From assembly GCA_021545665.1 (NCBI GenBank), contig JAJRTX010000274.1, positions 1 to 46,530 of the forward strand: a DNA stretch of 46,530 bases. Direction: 5' to 3'. The position numbers were made by a program, and so were the translations under genes. The DNA is from Zetaproteobacteria bacterium. Its GTDB lineage: Bacteria > Pseudomonadota > Zetaproteobacteria > Mariprofundales > Mariprofundaceae. Below, piece by piece: positions 36,551 to 45,271 of the stretch. Under the pieces are notes generated by a model. That model worked only from the letters and a program-made list of their open reading frames with translations, was not told the origin of the DNA and made no database searches. Every line of letters starts with the position of its first letter. The first letter of the stretch is position 1.

Positions 36551-36566
36551 CATAATATATATTATG
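36551..36566. promoter_or_regulatory. 16-bp perfect palindrome before the LysM gene
   Basis: CATAATAT-ATATTATG is fully symmetric and shares the 13-mer ATATATATTATGT with the XRE-region palindrome. TTGGCC (36537-36542) with a 17-base spacer to TATTAT (36560-36565) could be a promoter overlapping it. The sequence is AT-rich, so chance similarity is possible. Confidence 0.4.
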
Positions 36567-36739
36567 TTAAATAGAAGGAGTAACTTAATTTCCAATGACA
36601 AGGAGCCTCTTATAAGTACTTCACATAATCTGCAAAACTCAGAAAATGCTGCTCAGCTGGTTAATAGTATTGACCCTGCTGATCATTCCACGATTTAATA
36701 GCCTCATCGTTTCTTCTGGTGGCTATCGCTTAAATTATT

Positions 36740-38158
36740 ATGAAATCAATATTCAAACCCGCAACTCTGTTTTATTCAATGGCTCTTGGTTTGGGCTGTC
36801 TTGGCGTGGCCTTGCCTGTTCAGGCTGCCGGGGTTTCTGTTTATATCGTTGCCCCTGGTGACACTCTCTGGAGTATTGCCAATGAGAATTTGAAAAATCC
36901 TCAAGACTGGAAAAAATTGATGACGTTCAACAAGATGACTGATCAAACTCAGCTTCGGGTCGATCAGGCGTTGCGTATTCCATCAGAGTTGATGGCTGAT
37001 TTTTCTGCCGCGCCTGCTCCTGCTACTGTTAAACCGGTGGATTTGCCTGCCGCAGCGAGAACTCCTGCACAGGATAATAAAAAAACAGTGGCAACTGTTA
37101 GAGAAGGCGCTATGGCTGTTGAAGATGTAACGGCTATTTCTAACTCTGCTATCACTGTGGCGGCTACTTATGGTCAGGTTGTACAGGTGAACGGTGAAAA
37201 GCGGTCAAAGCTGAAGGTTAATCAAACCTTGTCTGATAAAGCGCTTATTCGAACCGGTGATAAAAGCAGCGTCAATATCGTTGATGCCAATGGTTCGGTG
37301 ATTGTTTTGCTTTCTGATTCAGAGGTGATTTTGACCCAGCCACTTACGCTGTTGCAGGGTGAAATTGAGTATAAGGTTGCTGGTAATAAGGAATTGGCAT
37401 TGGTTTCCACTGAGGCCGGCTCTGTTAGTGCGCAAACGGCTTTTTTTCGTGTTGCCACGGCAAAAGCCGGAAAGTTGATGCGGGTTGAGGTTGAGCAAGG
37501 TGCGGTAGTTGTCGCCAACGAGAAAAAACATCGCCGTGTTAGTGCTGGCATTGCGATGCAACTGGAGGCTGGCAAGCCCATGACTGAGCCACGCCAAGGA
37601 CTAATGCGCCCCGATATTGCCAACCTGTCCAAAAGCAGTGTGAATGGTGAGGCCAATCTTAAGTGGTCAGAAATCAGGGATGCCAAGGCATATCGGGCAC
37701 AGTTGGTCTATGCTGCGGACGCTTATCTGGTGCTGTTCGATGAACGCCTGAATCAACCTAAACTTAATTGGCGCAATATCAGTCCAGGCCGCTACAACAT
37801 TCGCTTACGTTCGGTGGATGAAAACGGGCTTGAAGGACTCAATGCTCAACTGCCATTTATAGTTCACGGCACGCTAAATCCGCCACGCTCCAATTCGCCA
37901 GTGAATGGCGCGACGTTGCCCACCAATAAACCCTGGATTGCCTGGTCGAGGATTGCTGAGGCTAATTCCTATGTTTTACAGGTGGCGCGTGATGCTGAGT
38001 TTAAAACTGATTTACAGGAATTCAGTTATCAAGTGAGAAACTACTATAAATATTCAGAGGCTTTACCTCCGGGTGAGTATTACTGGCGGGTAATGAGCGT
38101 TTCGCCCAAGCGGGTCAAAAGCGCGTTTGGTGAAGCCAGGATGTTTAAGATTAAATAA
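36740..38158 (+). CDS. Periplasmic LysM and FecR-like domain protein
   Basis: Secreted protein of 472 aa. The signal peptide is about 29 residues (ending VQA). A LysM domain at about 33-78 (YIVAPGDTLWSIA) binds peptidoglycan, followed by a Pro/Ala linker. A FecR-like domain at about 145-275 (GDKSSVNIVDANGS and a QGEIEYKV segment) precedes two Ig/Fn3-like repeats (about 290-380 and 385-472) with SPVNGATLPTNKPWIAWS and EYYWRV. Such proteins are seen near sensory or adenylate-cyclase genes, but none is here. ATG 36740 lacks a good ribosome site; an in-frame TAA lies just upstream, so it is the first start. A weak hairpin follows. Function is probably envelope-associated. Confidence 0.85.
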   Translation: MKSIFKPATLFYSMALGLGCLGVALPVQAAGVSVYIVAPGDTLWSIANENLKNPQDWKKLMTFNKMTDQTQLRVDQALRIPSELMADFSAAPAPATVKPVDLPAAARTPAQDNKKTVATVREGAMAVEDVTAISNSAITVAATYGQVVQVNGEKRSKLKVNQTLSDKALIRTGDKSSVNIVDANGSVIVLLSDSEVILTQPLTLLQGEIEYKVAGNKELALVSTEAGSVSAQTAFFRVATAKAGKLMRVEVEQGAVVVANEKKHRRVSAGIAMQLEAGKPMTEPRQGLMRPDIANLSKSSVNGEANLKWSEIRDAKAYRAQLVYAADAYLVLFDERLNQPKLNWRNISPGRYNIRLRSVDENGLEGLNAQLPFIVHGTLNPPRSNSPVNGATLPTNKPWIAWSRIAEANSYVLQVARDAEFKTDLQEFSYQVRNYYKYSEALPPGEYYWRVMSVSPKRVKSAFGEARMFKIK

Positions 38159-38170
38159 TAAAACATGAAG

Positions 38171-38199
38171 CACCGGAGAGGCTAATGCCCTCCCCGGTG
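38171..38199. terminator. Hairpin between convergent LysM and OB-fold genes
   Basis: CACCGG (38171-38176) pairs with CCGGTG (38194-38199), extended by GAGG/CCTC. There is no T tract, so its terminator role is only possible. Confidence 0.5.
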
Positions 38200-38217
38200 T
38201 CTTAGCAGGCTGTTGGA

Positions 38218-38595
38218 TTAATGCGCCGAGCTGATCTTGCCCTCTTCCAGAATTACGGCATAGCTATAGCCCATGCCAAAATCACGATTGGTTGTCACCA
38301 GTGCATCGACGCCAACCTTGTCACCAACGTGAGCGGTTTGCTGGCTGGTAACGATGATGTCATTGCTACCTTCTTTGCCACTGCCATCCTGTATATGAAG
38401 AAAATTCTTCCCCATGATGCCGTTGTTCACCTTAACAACCTCTCCACTAATATGAATACGCTTGCCAGATAGCTCTGTCTGTTGGGCAAACACCTGTTCA
38501 ACCGTTTTGACTGGAAGATCTGCGGCCTGCAACTGACTGATGGGGGCAAATGCAATAATGCCTGCAAAGGCTGCAGCGATAAGATTTTTGTTCAT
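38218..38595 (-). CDS. Secreted OB-fold (nucleic-acid-binding-like) protein
   Basis: Exported protein of 125 aa with a signal peptide of about 24 residues (cleavage near LQA-AD). The rest looks like a small OB-fold: ELSGKRIHISGEVVKVNN, then NFLHIQDGSG, KVGVDALVTTNRDFG and YAVILEEGKI. The fold can bind nucleic acid or oligosaccharide, but in the periplasm the ligand is unknown. ATG 38595 has a strong GAAGGAG; the longer frame to 38631 does not. It lies 81 bases downstream of the methyltransferase gene on the same strand. Confidence 0.75.
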   Translation of the reverse strand: MNKNLIAAAFAGIIAFAPISQLQAADLPVKTVEQVFAQQTELSGKRIHISGEVVKVNNGIMGKNFLHIQDGSGKEGSNDIIVTSQQTAHVGDKVGVDALVTTNRDFGMGYSYAVILEEGKISSAH

Positions 38596-38676
38596 AACAA
38601 CTCCTTCATTTTGGTTTGCCCTTTTTAACATGATTTATGATCTGCTGAAAGCTGGCAGGCCACTCACGGACCTGGC

Positions 38677-39501
38677 CTATGGTTTGACAAATTTTAATGT
38701 AAAGCGGTCGCTTTCACCTATTGCCAGATATTTTTCACGATCTTTGTTTTTCAAGGCCAGGGATGGTGGCAACGTCCATACGCCCTTAGAGTGGCTTTTA
38801 TTGTCTTTGGGGTTGGCATTGATCTCTGATGCGGCGATAAATTGGAAGCCTGCCTTTTCCGCTAGTTTGATAGCATAGGCCTGATTAACATAGCCGGAAC
38901 GGGCTTTGGGATCTTGTTTGTTATTGGCATTACCCCGGTGTTCCACCAGGCCAAGGATGCCACCAGGCTTAAGGGCCTTATACATGGCTGCAAAAACATC
39001 ATCGGCAACACCGGCTTTCATCCAGTTGTGAATGTTGCGAAATGTCAGCACAGCGTCTGCGCTGCCAGGAGGTGCAATTTCAGTTTTGAGCGGTGGTTCT
39101 AGCACAGTGATGTTAACCTTGCTATAGATGGCATTGCTGGCCATTTTGGTTTTGAATCTTGCTGCACTTTTGCGTGCATATTCACTTTTTGAGTCTGGAT
39201 TATTGTGTGCAGCATAAAAGTTGCCTTTGTCTTTAAGATAGGCGGCGAGAATTTCTGTATACCAGCCACCACCGGGAAAGACTTCTACCACCGTCATTTT
39301 GTCATTGATGCCAAAAAAATTTAGGGTTTCTAGCGGGTGACGATATTTGTCACGGGCCATATAAGCTGGCGTGCGGTGATCGGCACTCAGTATATTTTGC
39401 AGTTTATTATCAGCATTGACTGAGGGGCTGAGCACGAATGTTGCTAGCAGCGTGGCTGCAATAATGGACTTGGCAATTTTACTGCCGCTTGCTTGTTTCA
39501 T
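38677..39501 (-). CDS. Exported class I SAM-dependent methyltransferase-like protein
   Basis: Protein of 274 aa. It begins with a signal peptide (about 30 residues, cleavage near SVNA-DN), which is unusual for a SAM enzyme. The methyltransferase core has motif I VVEVFPGGGWYTEIL (glycine-rich, E for the usual D), a strand VLTFRNIHNW in the motif II position, and LKPGGILGLVEH. It resembles the predicted methyltransferase family COG4798. Because SAM is not normally found in the periplasm, it may work outside the cytoplasm on an unknown substrate, or bind something else. OYE upstream (gap 49 bases) and the OB-fold gene downstream may share its transcript. Confidence 0.8.
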   Translation of the reverse strand: MKQASGSKIAKSIIAATLLATFVLSPSVNADNKLQNILSADHRTPAYMARDKYRHPLETLNFFGINDKMTVVEVFPGGGWYTEILAAYLKDKGNFYAAHNNPDSKSEYARKSAARFKTKMASNAIYSKVNITVLEPPLKTEIAPPGSADAVLTFRNIHNWMKAGVADDVFAAMYKALKPGGILGLVEHRGNANNKQDPKARSGYVNQAYAIKLAEKAGFQFIAASEINANPKDNKSHSKGVWTLPPSLALKNKDREKYLAIGESDRFTLKFVKP

Positions 39502-39550
39502 AATGCACTCCGGTTATCTTATGCAAGGATACGTTTTGCTTGTTGATTAT

Positions 39551-40621
39551 TTATAAGGTTGGATAATCGGTATAACCTTTTTCACCCGGTGTGTAGAAGG
39601 TGTCATAGTCTGGCTCATTCATCTCTGCATTATTCTGCCAGCGTGCCGGCAGGTCAGGGTTGGCCAGAAACGGCCGCCCTACAGCAATCAAATCAGTTTT
39701 TCCCGGCATGTCTTTTTCTGCCCGTTCGGCATCATAACCGCCTGACAAAATCAGGGTGCCGCAGGATTCATCACGAAAGATTTCCTTAATAGTATCTGGC
39801 ACCTCAGGCGCGCCCATGGAGGAATGATCAGCCAAATGAACATACACCACATCCTGAGAATCAAGCTCTTGTGCCAAATAGGTGTAATCCGCTTCCATTT
39901 CGTCATACAAAGGCATGTCATTGAAGACACCGTAGGGTGACAGGCGGATGCCAACCTTGTGATGGCCAATGGCCTTGGTGCAAGCCTCAACCACCTCTAT
40001 TACAAAACGGGCGCGGTTTTCGATGCTGCCACCATATTCATCATCGCGCAAATTTGTATTAGGACGAATAAACTGTTCTAGCAGATAGCCATTGGCGGCA
40101 TGTATTTCAACACCATCAAAACCTGCGGCGATGGCATTGCGCGCCCCTTGAGCATATTCTTCGATAGTGGAACGGATATCATCCTTGCTCATTGCTTCAG
40201 GCACCGGTAAGGGCTGCATACCCTCAGAATCGGTATACATCTGTTCAGCAGCAGCTACGGCTGAAGGTGCTAATACCCGCGCATCCGCAGGCAGATTTAA
40301 CGGATGTGAAACACGCCCGGTATGCATTAACTGCATAAATATATTACCGCCCTGCCCATGCACAGCTTCTGTAATTGGCTTCCAGGCCTCTATCTGTGCA
40401 TCTGAGAATATTCCCGGAATACGTGGATAACCCAAACCATTAGGTGAAGGTGAAGTGCCTTCGGTAATAATTAGCCCTGCCGATGCCCGCTGTTGGTAAT
40501 AGGTTTGCATCAAATCATTTGGCAGATTATCAATTGCACGACTGCGTGTCAGTGGTGCCATGATGATTCGGTTATTTAAAACGACATCGCCTAAGCGGTA
40601 CTCAGAAAACAATCGTGACAT
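39551..40621 (-). CDS. Old Yellow Enzyme family alkene reductase (NemA-like)
   Basis: FMN-dependent NADPH oxidoreductase of 356 aa with the TIM barrel of Old Yellow Enzyme. The N-terminal NRIIMAPLTRSRA, the active-site H-x2-N in EIHAANGYLLEQF, and RDDEYGGSIENRARF are diagnostic, and the C terminus has GGYDAERA and VGRPFLANPD for the FMN phosphate. It reduces activated C=C bonds or nitro groups, e.g. maleimides or glycerol trinitrate. The native substrate is unknown. First gene of the minus-strand set; SD GGAGAT precedes ATG 40621. Confidence 0.92.
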   Translation of the reverse strand: MSRLFSEYRLGDVVLNNRIIMAPLTRSRAIDNLPNDLMQTYYQQRASAGLIITEGTSPSPNGLGYPRIPGIFSDAQIEAWKPITEAVHGQGGNIFMQLMHTGRVSHPLNLPADARVLAPSAVAAAEQMYTDSEGMQPLPVPEAMSKDDIRSTIEEYAQGARNAIAAGFDGVEIHAANGYLLEQFIRPNTNLRDDEYGGSIENRARFVIEVVEACTKAIGHHKVGIRLSPYGVFNDMPLYDEMEADYTYLAQELDSQDVVYVHLADHSSMGAPEVPDTIKEIFRDESCGTLILSGGYDAERAEKDMPGKTDLIAVGRPFLANPDLPARWQNNAEMNEPDYDTFYTPGEKGYTDYPTL

Positions 40622-40712
40622 CTATATCTCCATGTCTGTTTCTATTGTTGAAAAGAATAATATTTACACTACAAAACACAGGTGTTTATACGGGAATCAT
40701 GACCAAGTATTA

Positions 40713-40740
40713 TTGATCTGATCATACAGGGCATATACCA
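40713..40740 (+). promoter_or_regulatory. Weak promoter candidate for the SLT lipoprotein gene
   Basis: TTGATC (40713-40718) with a 16-base spacer and TATACC (40735-40740). A small dyad TGATC-T-GATCA overlaps the -35 region. The other promoter, for the divergent reductase, was not found. Confidence 0.25.
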
Positions 40741-40778
40741 TTGAGAAAACTGTCATTTTCTCTGCCGGGAGGGGAAGC

Positions 40779-41384
40779 ATGGGCAGCACACGTAAAATTA
40801 TTCTGCTTTTCCTTTTGCTCATATTCAGTGGCTGTGCCACCTATCAGCCCACCAAGGTTGACAATATCTGCCACATCTTTCTTGGTGAAACAGATTGGTA
40901 TGAAGCCGCCCGTGATACACAAAAAAAATGGGGCACCCCCATCTGGGTAATGATGGCCATCATGCATCAGGAATCACGCTTTGTCAGTGATGCCAAACCC
41001 GAACGTGATTGGTTTCTGTTTATTCCGCTTCCCAGACGTTCGTCTGCTTATGGGTATGCGCAGGCACAAAATCCGGCCTGGGAAGATTTTATAAAAAAAA
41101 CAGGTGCCCGTGGTCATGAACGCGATGATTTTTCAGACGCGATCGACTTTATTGGCTGGTATACCGACGTAACACAAAAGAGACTTGGCATTTCAAAGTG
41201 GGATGCCTATGGTCAATACCTTGCTTACCACGAAGGCCGGGGGGGGTATAAGAGTGGCAGCTGGAAGAAAAAATCATGGCTGAAAAAGGTGGCGTTAAAG
41301 GTGAAGAGCCGATCTGCCAGTTACAATGCGCAGCTCAAGCAATGCAAAAGAAAACTGGATGATGAGGTTGATGGCTGGTTTTAG
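40779..41384 (+). CDS. SLT-domain lipoprotein (probable lytic transglycosylase)
   Basis: Lipoprotein of 201 aa. Signal peptide with lipobox FSGC (lipidated C19, then alanine). The SLT-like fold has catalytic-type E65 in MHQESRFV and an AYGYAQAQ motif, then a long WDAYGQYLAYHEGRGGY segment. It probably cleaves peptidoglycan, anchored in the outer membrane. GGGAGGGGA precedes ATG 40779. It is convergent with the DUF4389 gene. With mltB and the 10-kb protein, it is the third transglycosylase-like gene in this window. Confidence 0.82.
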   Translation: MGSTRKIILLFLLLIFSGCATYQPTKVDNICHIFLGETDWYEAARDTQKKWGTPIWVMMAIMHQESRFVSDAKPERDWFLFIPLPRRSSAYGYAQAQNPAWEDFIKKTGARGHERDDFSDAIDFIGWYTDVTQKRLGISKWDAYGQYLAYHEGRGGYKSGSWKKKSWLKKVALKVKSRSASYNAQLKQCKRKLDDEVDGWF

Positions 41385-41424
41385 TATAGAGGCGCCCTGA
41401 AAAAAAACAGGCAATATCATCCGG

Positions 41425-41724
41425 TTAATCCTTTTCCACAATCTCAGATCGACCTTCAGGCCAATCACCAATCGGATAAGGGTGGGTTTCACTGTTAAAT
41501 GTTAGAAATAACATCCCTTGATAAATATAGGTGCTTAGGCTTAAACCAAATGAAAGTAACTTTGGATTAGGTTTTCCTGTAAACAATACGGAAAAAAACT
41601 GAAACACAATCACCATAAATGCCACGAACTTTGCAACACCAAGACACAAAACAAAGATCAGCATATAAAAAGCACGATTCCAGATTGTGCGCTCGTTCAC
41701 TGAGTTATTCGTTTTTGTCGTCAT
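41425..41724 (-). CDS. DUF4389 small membrane protein
   Basis: Inner-membrane protein of 99 aa that I place in DUF4389. It has two hydrophobic segments at about 18-45 (MLIFVLCLGVAKFVAFMVI) and about 58-75, with the family F-T-G-x-P-N-x-x-L-x-x-F-G motif between them, and the C-terminal YPIGDWPE. Function is unknown. Convergent with the SLT lipoprotein gene and 55 bases from the upstream RluA-type gene on its strand. Confidence 0.8.
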   Translation of the reverse strand: MTTKTNNSVNERTIWNRAFYMLIFVLCLGVAKFVAFMVIVFQFFSVLFTGKPNPKLLSFGLSLSTYIYQGMLFLTFNSETHPYPIGDWPEGRSEIVEKD

Positions 41725-41779
41725 CTGTAATCCTCTGTTGTAAATACCCGTTGCCCAAAGGCGAAGGGGTTACGAATAT

Positions 41780-43432
41780 CTAAAATGGTGCTGGCAATTC
41801 TACTTCAATACGTTCACCCGTGTTGGGTTGAGTAAAGCACAGTCGCTCAGCATGCAGCAATAAACGTTCAGCCGCTTTGCCATAAAGCTCATCACCAACG
41901 ATGGCGGCATTGAGTCCATCCTTGTGTGATGCGTGCATGCGTAATTGGTGAGTACGGCCGGTGACTGGATAAAAATAAACCCGCGTTGTCGATGGCAGGC
42001 GAGATATCACTTGCCAGTGAGTCTTGGCTGATTTGCCGTGCGAAAAGCACACCAGCTGGCGTGGCCTATCATTCAGATCAATACGCAAGGGTAAATCAAT
42101 TGTCCCTTTGTGCTGATGTTCAGACAGCCTTTTCGACAAAATCGCCACATAGCATTTTTCGACGCTACGTTGTTCAAACTGACGCTGTATGGCCTTGTGT
42201 ATTTTTGAGTTTTTAGCTGCAAGCAACAAGCCAGAAGTAGACATATCCAAACGATGTACCAGCAATGGCCCTGTTGCCTCTGGATAACGCTGTTGCAGCC
42301 GTGTCAGCGCGGAATCTTGTATTTCTTTTCCCGGTACGGACAGCAGCCCACTGGGTTTGTTAACCACCACCAGGTCATCATCTTCATAAACCGTTACCGG
42401 TGCTAGGTGATCAGAAACCTTATCACCCAGCACCGGGGCAGGCTGCACCTTATACCCCTTTAGCATGAAAGGCAGTATCGGCAGACATTTGCCACGACAG
42501 GCAGGATAATAATGCCCATGCTGACGAATACCCTGCTTTGGCGCAGCGCCCCACCAGAACTCAGCCAGGGCTAACGGCCTTAATCCATTTTTGCAGGCAT
42601 AATGAATCAGTTTCGGTGCCGCACAGTCACCCGCTCCACTGGGTGGATTGCCATCTTCAAAAAAGTGGCTAATAGACTTTTGATCCCCCTGCTTATTGCT
42701 GAGTGTATAGGTGGCAAACACCTGTTGGTGCAGGTTGTTTGAAAGCCTGGCGCGGGTCTTTTTTAAGACCTCTATCTGGCCTTCAATCTCATCCAGTTTT
42801 TGTTGAAAGACAGCCAGTTTGGTTTGCCAGTCAGTTCTGGCCTGTTTGAATTCACGTTTATCTTCTTGGCTTTCAAAAGACAGCTTATCAAGCAGTTCTT
42901 TTTTTTCGTAGGCACTAAAAAATTGACTGGCAGATCGTTGTTCACGGCGCCGCATCTTACGACCGATATGTATCTGTTTCAACGCCTGCATGTCAGCATC
43001 TTGCTGTTCGCTTAGCTGTTTTAACTTTGAACGAAGTTCATGACGTGCGGTGCTGTTATTTAAAGTTTCTATCTGTGAGGCATACGCGGCAAGCTCGGCC
43101 TCACCCGCAGGTAAAAAGGCCTGCCACTCAGACGGGTCAAACATCGGTGGTACAAATCCTGGTAACTGCCATTGGCCAGCCAACATACCGGAAAAAGCAG
43201 CAACAAAGCCGAGTTGATCATCACTGTCTTTTACCACCAACACACCAAACATCTTGCCGCCATCGACTGAATCAAAATCGTGCTGCCAGGATGTCTGCTT
43301 GATTAGCCATGCTTGTAATTGGACAGCAGCCTGCCTGGCAATAGCGTGAGGTGTGGCACTAAACGGGCTTGGAAATATTGTTGGCAGTTCGCTCATTTTG
43401 GGCGTATGTGAAAAAGCGGTAATAATGGTCAT
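41780..43432 (-). CDS. Long RluA-type pseudouridine synthase with N-terminal coiled coil
   Basis: Protein of 550 aa, much longer than RluA (about 220). The N-terminal 340 residues include a predicted coiled coil (about 115-245, rich in K, E, Q) and a Cys-containing segment with GDCAAPKLIHYA and HYYPACRGKCLPIL. The C-terminal catalytic domain has HRLDMSTSGLLL, with catalytic aspartate in HRLD, then TGRTHQLRMH. It modifies uridine in rRNA or tRNA; the exact position is unknown. Long forms occur in Shewanella, Vibrio and relatives. The MTIITAFS start has no strong ribosome site. DyP gene lies 39 bases upstream. Confidence 0.88.
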   Translation of the reverse strand: MTIITAFSHTPKMSELPTIFPSPFSATPHAIARQAAVQLQAWLIKQTSWQHDFDSVDGGKMFGVLVVKDSDDQLGFVAAFSGMLAGQWQLPGFVPPMFDPSEWQAFLPAGEAELAAYASQIETLNNSTARHELRSKLKQLSEQQDADMQALKQIHIGRKMRRREQRSASQFFSAYEKKELLDKLSFESQEDKREFKQARTDWQTKLAVFQQKLDEIEGQIEVLKKTRARLSNNLHQQVFATYTLSNKQGDQKSISHFFEDGNPPSGAGDCAAPKLIHYACKNGLRPLALAEFWWGAAPKQGIRQHGHYYPACRGKCLPILPFMLKGYKVQPAPVLGDKVSDHLAPVTVYEDDDLVVVNKPSGLLSVPGKEIQDSALTRLQQRYPEATGPLLVHRLDMSTSGLLLAAKNSKIHKAIQRQFEQRSVEKCYVAILSKRLSEHQHKGTIDLPLRIDLNDRPRQLVCFSHGKSAKTHWQVISRLPSTTRVYFYPVTGRTHQLRMHASHKDGLNAAIVGDELYGKAAERLLLHAERLCFTQPNTGERIEVELPAPF

Positions 43433-43471
43433 TTGAATTAAGCCGTCAAGGTAACCCCGATCAATAGATAG

Positions 43472-44359
43472 TCAAACCATTGAATCAAGAGCACTTAAAT
43501 CGAGCTTGCTGTTCTTCATCGGCGGACACCAGTAATAACCGCCAGAGATTGGACGGGTAAAGTTGAATAAGGCATCGGTGATACCATCCTCTGCCCCCAC
43601 CATGCGTTGCAGCATCATCTCAAAGGCATCAAGTGATTTTGCGAATGCAACAAAGTTTAAACCCGCCTCATTACCTTCTGCCCAGGGCATGGATCGTCTG
43701 ACCATAAAGGCTTCGGGATCAAAACTTTCCTGGGCTGTACGTTTTACATGTGCAGACTCAGGGGCATCGCCCATCTCTTCATTGTCACTTTTACGACGAC
43801 CAATTGCATCGTCCTGCTGTGGCTGACCCATGGCATCAAATAACTCAAAATCATGCGTCCACTGTTGTACGGCAACAAAACTGGCACCATCCAGGCCACT
43901 GCCCTGCCCCTGAACGATTGCAGCGTTGATTGCATCCTCATCCTGTGGGTTTTCAGTGCCATCTATATAACCGGTCAGGTCACGGCTATCATGATGCATA
44001 AATCCATCCAGTACCTCTTTCAGGTGAAAATCCATTGATAATGCGTGTTCGATTTCACGCGAACGATGATGCAGCTCACCGCGGTCATCACCACGTAGCC
44101 AGAACCACAAACTATATTGTGTGGAGGGAATATCAAAACCGGGGCCAACCATGCTTGGAAAAGGGCGCAAGCCCGGAATTTGACTGTTGAGGGCTGCAAT
44201 CAGTGATGGGCCAAAACCAACAATGGTGTTTTCACCATCAACCACATCCAACAGTGGCGCCAATGCCTCTATAGCATCCGCAACATCAGACTCAAAACTA
44301 AACATTAAATAACGCGCTTGCTTGGGTACGGGGCCAAGAATTCCACTTTGATTATTCAC
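43472..44359 (-). CDS. DyP-type peroxidase
   Basis: Haem peroxidase of 295 aa (dye-decolorising family), cytoplasmic as no signal peptide is seen. The distal motif G-x-x-D-G is GYIDGTENP; the proximal haem histidine is in SAHVKRTAQ, and the conserved RRSMPW follows. It uses H2O2 to oxidise dyes or other reductants, with unknown natural substrate. The start is GTG 44359, because AAGGAGG lies 5 bases upstream and falls inside the longer frame (to 44380). No encapsulin gene is adjacent. Confidence 0.93.
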   Translation of the reverse strand: MNNQSGILGPVPKQARYLMFSFESDVADAIEALAPLLDVVDGENTIVGFGPSLIAALNSQIPGLRPFPSMVGPGFDIPSTQYSLWFWLRGDDRGELHHRSREIEHALSMDFHLKEVLDGFMHHDSRDLTGYIDGTENPQDEDAINAAIVQGQGSGLDGASFVAVQQWTHDFELFDAMGQPQQDDAIGRRKSDNEEMGDAPESAHVKRTAQESFDPEAFMVRRSMPWAEGNEAGLNFVAFAKSLDAFEMMLQRMVGAEDGITDALFNFTRPISGGYYWCPPMKNSKLDLSALDSMV

Positions 44360-44430
44360 TGAAACCTCCTTATTAAACACAATGTCCTACGACAATAAAC
44401 AACAGGAATAAAAAAATACACAGTCAACGA

Positions 44431-45174
44431 TCAGAGCCTTGTCATCAGTTTCTCAAACATGCCCCTGATATTGGTCATCCCCTCCCCCAGACAACTGATA
44501 ATATCTTCCATCGTGATTTCTGCTTCAGTTTTGCCCGCCGCCCAGTTAACACTAACGGCGCAACAGGCGTATGCAATGCCCAGTTCTCGCGCCAGTGCGG
44601 CTTCGGGCATGCCGGTCATGCCGACCATGGTGCAGCCGTCGCGTTCCATGCGTTTGATTTCTGCGGCGGTTTCAAGACGTGGTCCTTGGGCTGCGGCATA
44701 GGTGCCATAATCTGAAAATTGAACATTGGCTTGCTGACAAGATTTTATAAGTGCCTGGCGCAGATCTTCATCGTAGGGGTTGGTGAAATCAATGTGGGTT
44801 ACTTCTGCCAGGCCATCTTCAAAAAAAGTGTGTTTGCGACCCCAAGTGTAATCAATGATCTGATCCGGGATAGCCAATGAGGTGGGCACGAAGGCTTCGT
44901 CCATGGCTCCGCAGGCAGCGATGGCGATGATCTTTTCAACACCGGCATCTTTTAAGGCGCGAATGTTGGCGCGGTAGTTGATCATGTGTGGCGGGATGGT
45001 GTGGTTGCCACCATGACGTGGCAGGAAGATTACATCGCGGCCAAACAGTTTACCGTAGGTCAGGGGTTCTGATGGTTGGCCGAAGGGTGTATCCACCGCT
45101 TCCTGTTTAATTATTTCCAGTTCAGCCAATTTGGTCAGGCCGGTGCCGCCGATGATTGCGATGTTTGTCATCAT
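44431..45174 (-). CDS. S-methyl-5'-thioinosine phosphorylase
   Basis: Purine nucleoside phosphorylase-family enzyme of 247 aa. IGGTGLT at the N terminus, RHGGNHTIPPH, QGPRLETAAEI and VGMTGMPEAALAREL closely match Pseudomonas PA3004, which cleaves methylthioinosine to hypoxanthine and methylthioribose-1-phosphate. It serves methionine salvage from polyamine and quorum-signal by-products. The next gene upstream on the strand, hypoxanthine phosphoribosyltransferase, would use the hypoxanthine product, a sensible pairing. MTAP activity is the alternative. Confidence 0.88.
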   Translation of the reverse strand: MMTNIAIIGGTGLTKLAELEIIKQEAVDTPFGQPSEPLTYGKLFGRDVIFLPRHGGNHTIPPHMINYRANIRALKDAGVEKIIAIAACGAMDEAFVPTSLAIPDQIIDYTWGRKHTFFEDGLAEVTHIDFTNPYDEDLRQALIKSCQQANVQFSDYGTYAAAQGPRLETAAEIKRMERDGCTMVGMTGMPEAALARELGIAYACCAVSVNWAAGKTEAEITMEDIISCLGEGMTNIRGMFEKLMTRL

Positions 45175-45194
45175 GTTTACTCTACAGTTTTCTA

Positions 45195-45265
45195 GCCCGG
45201 ATACAATGTAATGAGATCTGGGGGATCGATTGTGCTTCCCAGATTACGCTATGCTTCATCCGGGC
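45195..45265. repeat. REP-like palindromic repeat between hpt and the phosphorylase
   Basis: GCCCGGAT (45195-45202) and ATCCGGGC (45258-45265) are outer arms; ATCTGGG (45216-45222) and CCCAGAT (45238-45244) are inner arms, with small bulges. It fills most of the gap and lies just after the hpt stop. The form resembles dispersed palindromic repeats seen in many gammaproteobacteria. In RNA it would fold into one long hairpin that could protect or attenuate the transcript. Confidence 0.6.
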
Positions 45266-45271
45266 GACTAG

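Noticed and set aside
36646..36861. Hydrophobic 71-aa frame overlapping the start of the LysM gene
   Set aside because: It has no ribosome site, and the overlapping LysM frame has a clear signal peptide and domains. The late part is only the other frame of that gene.
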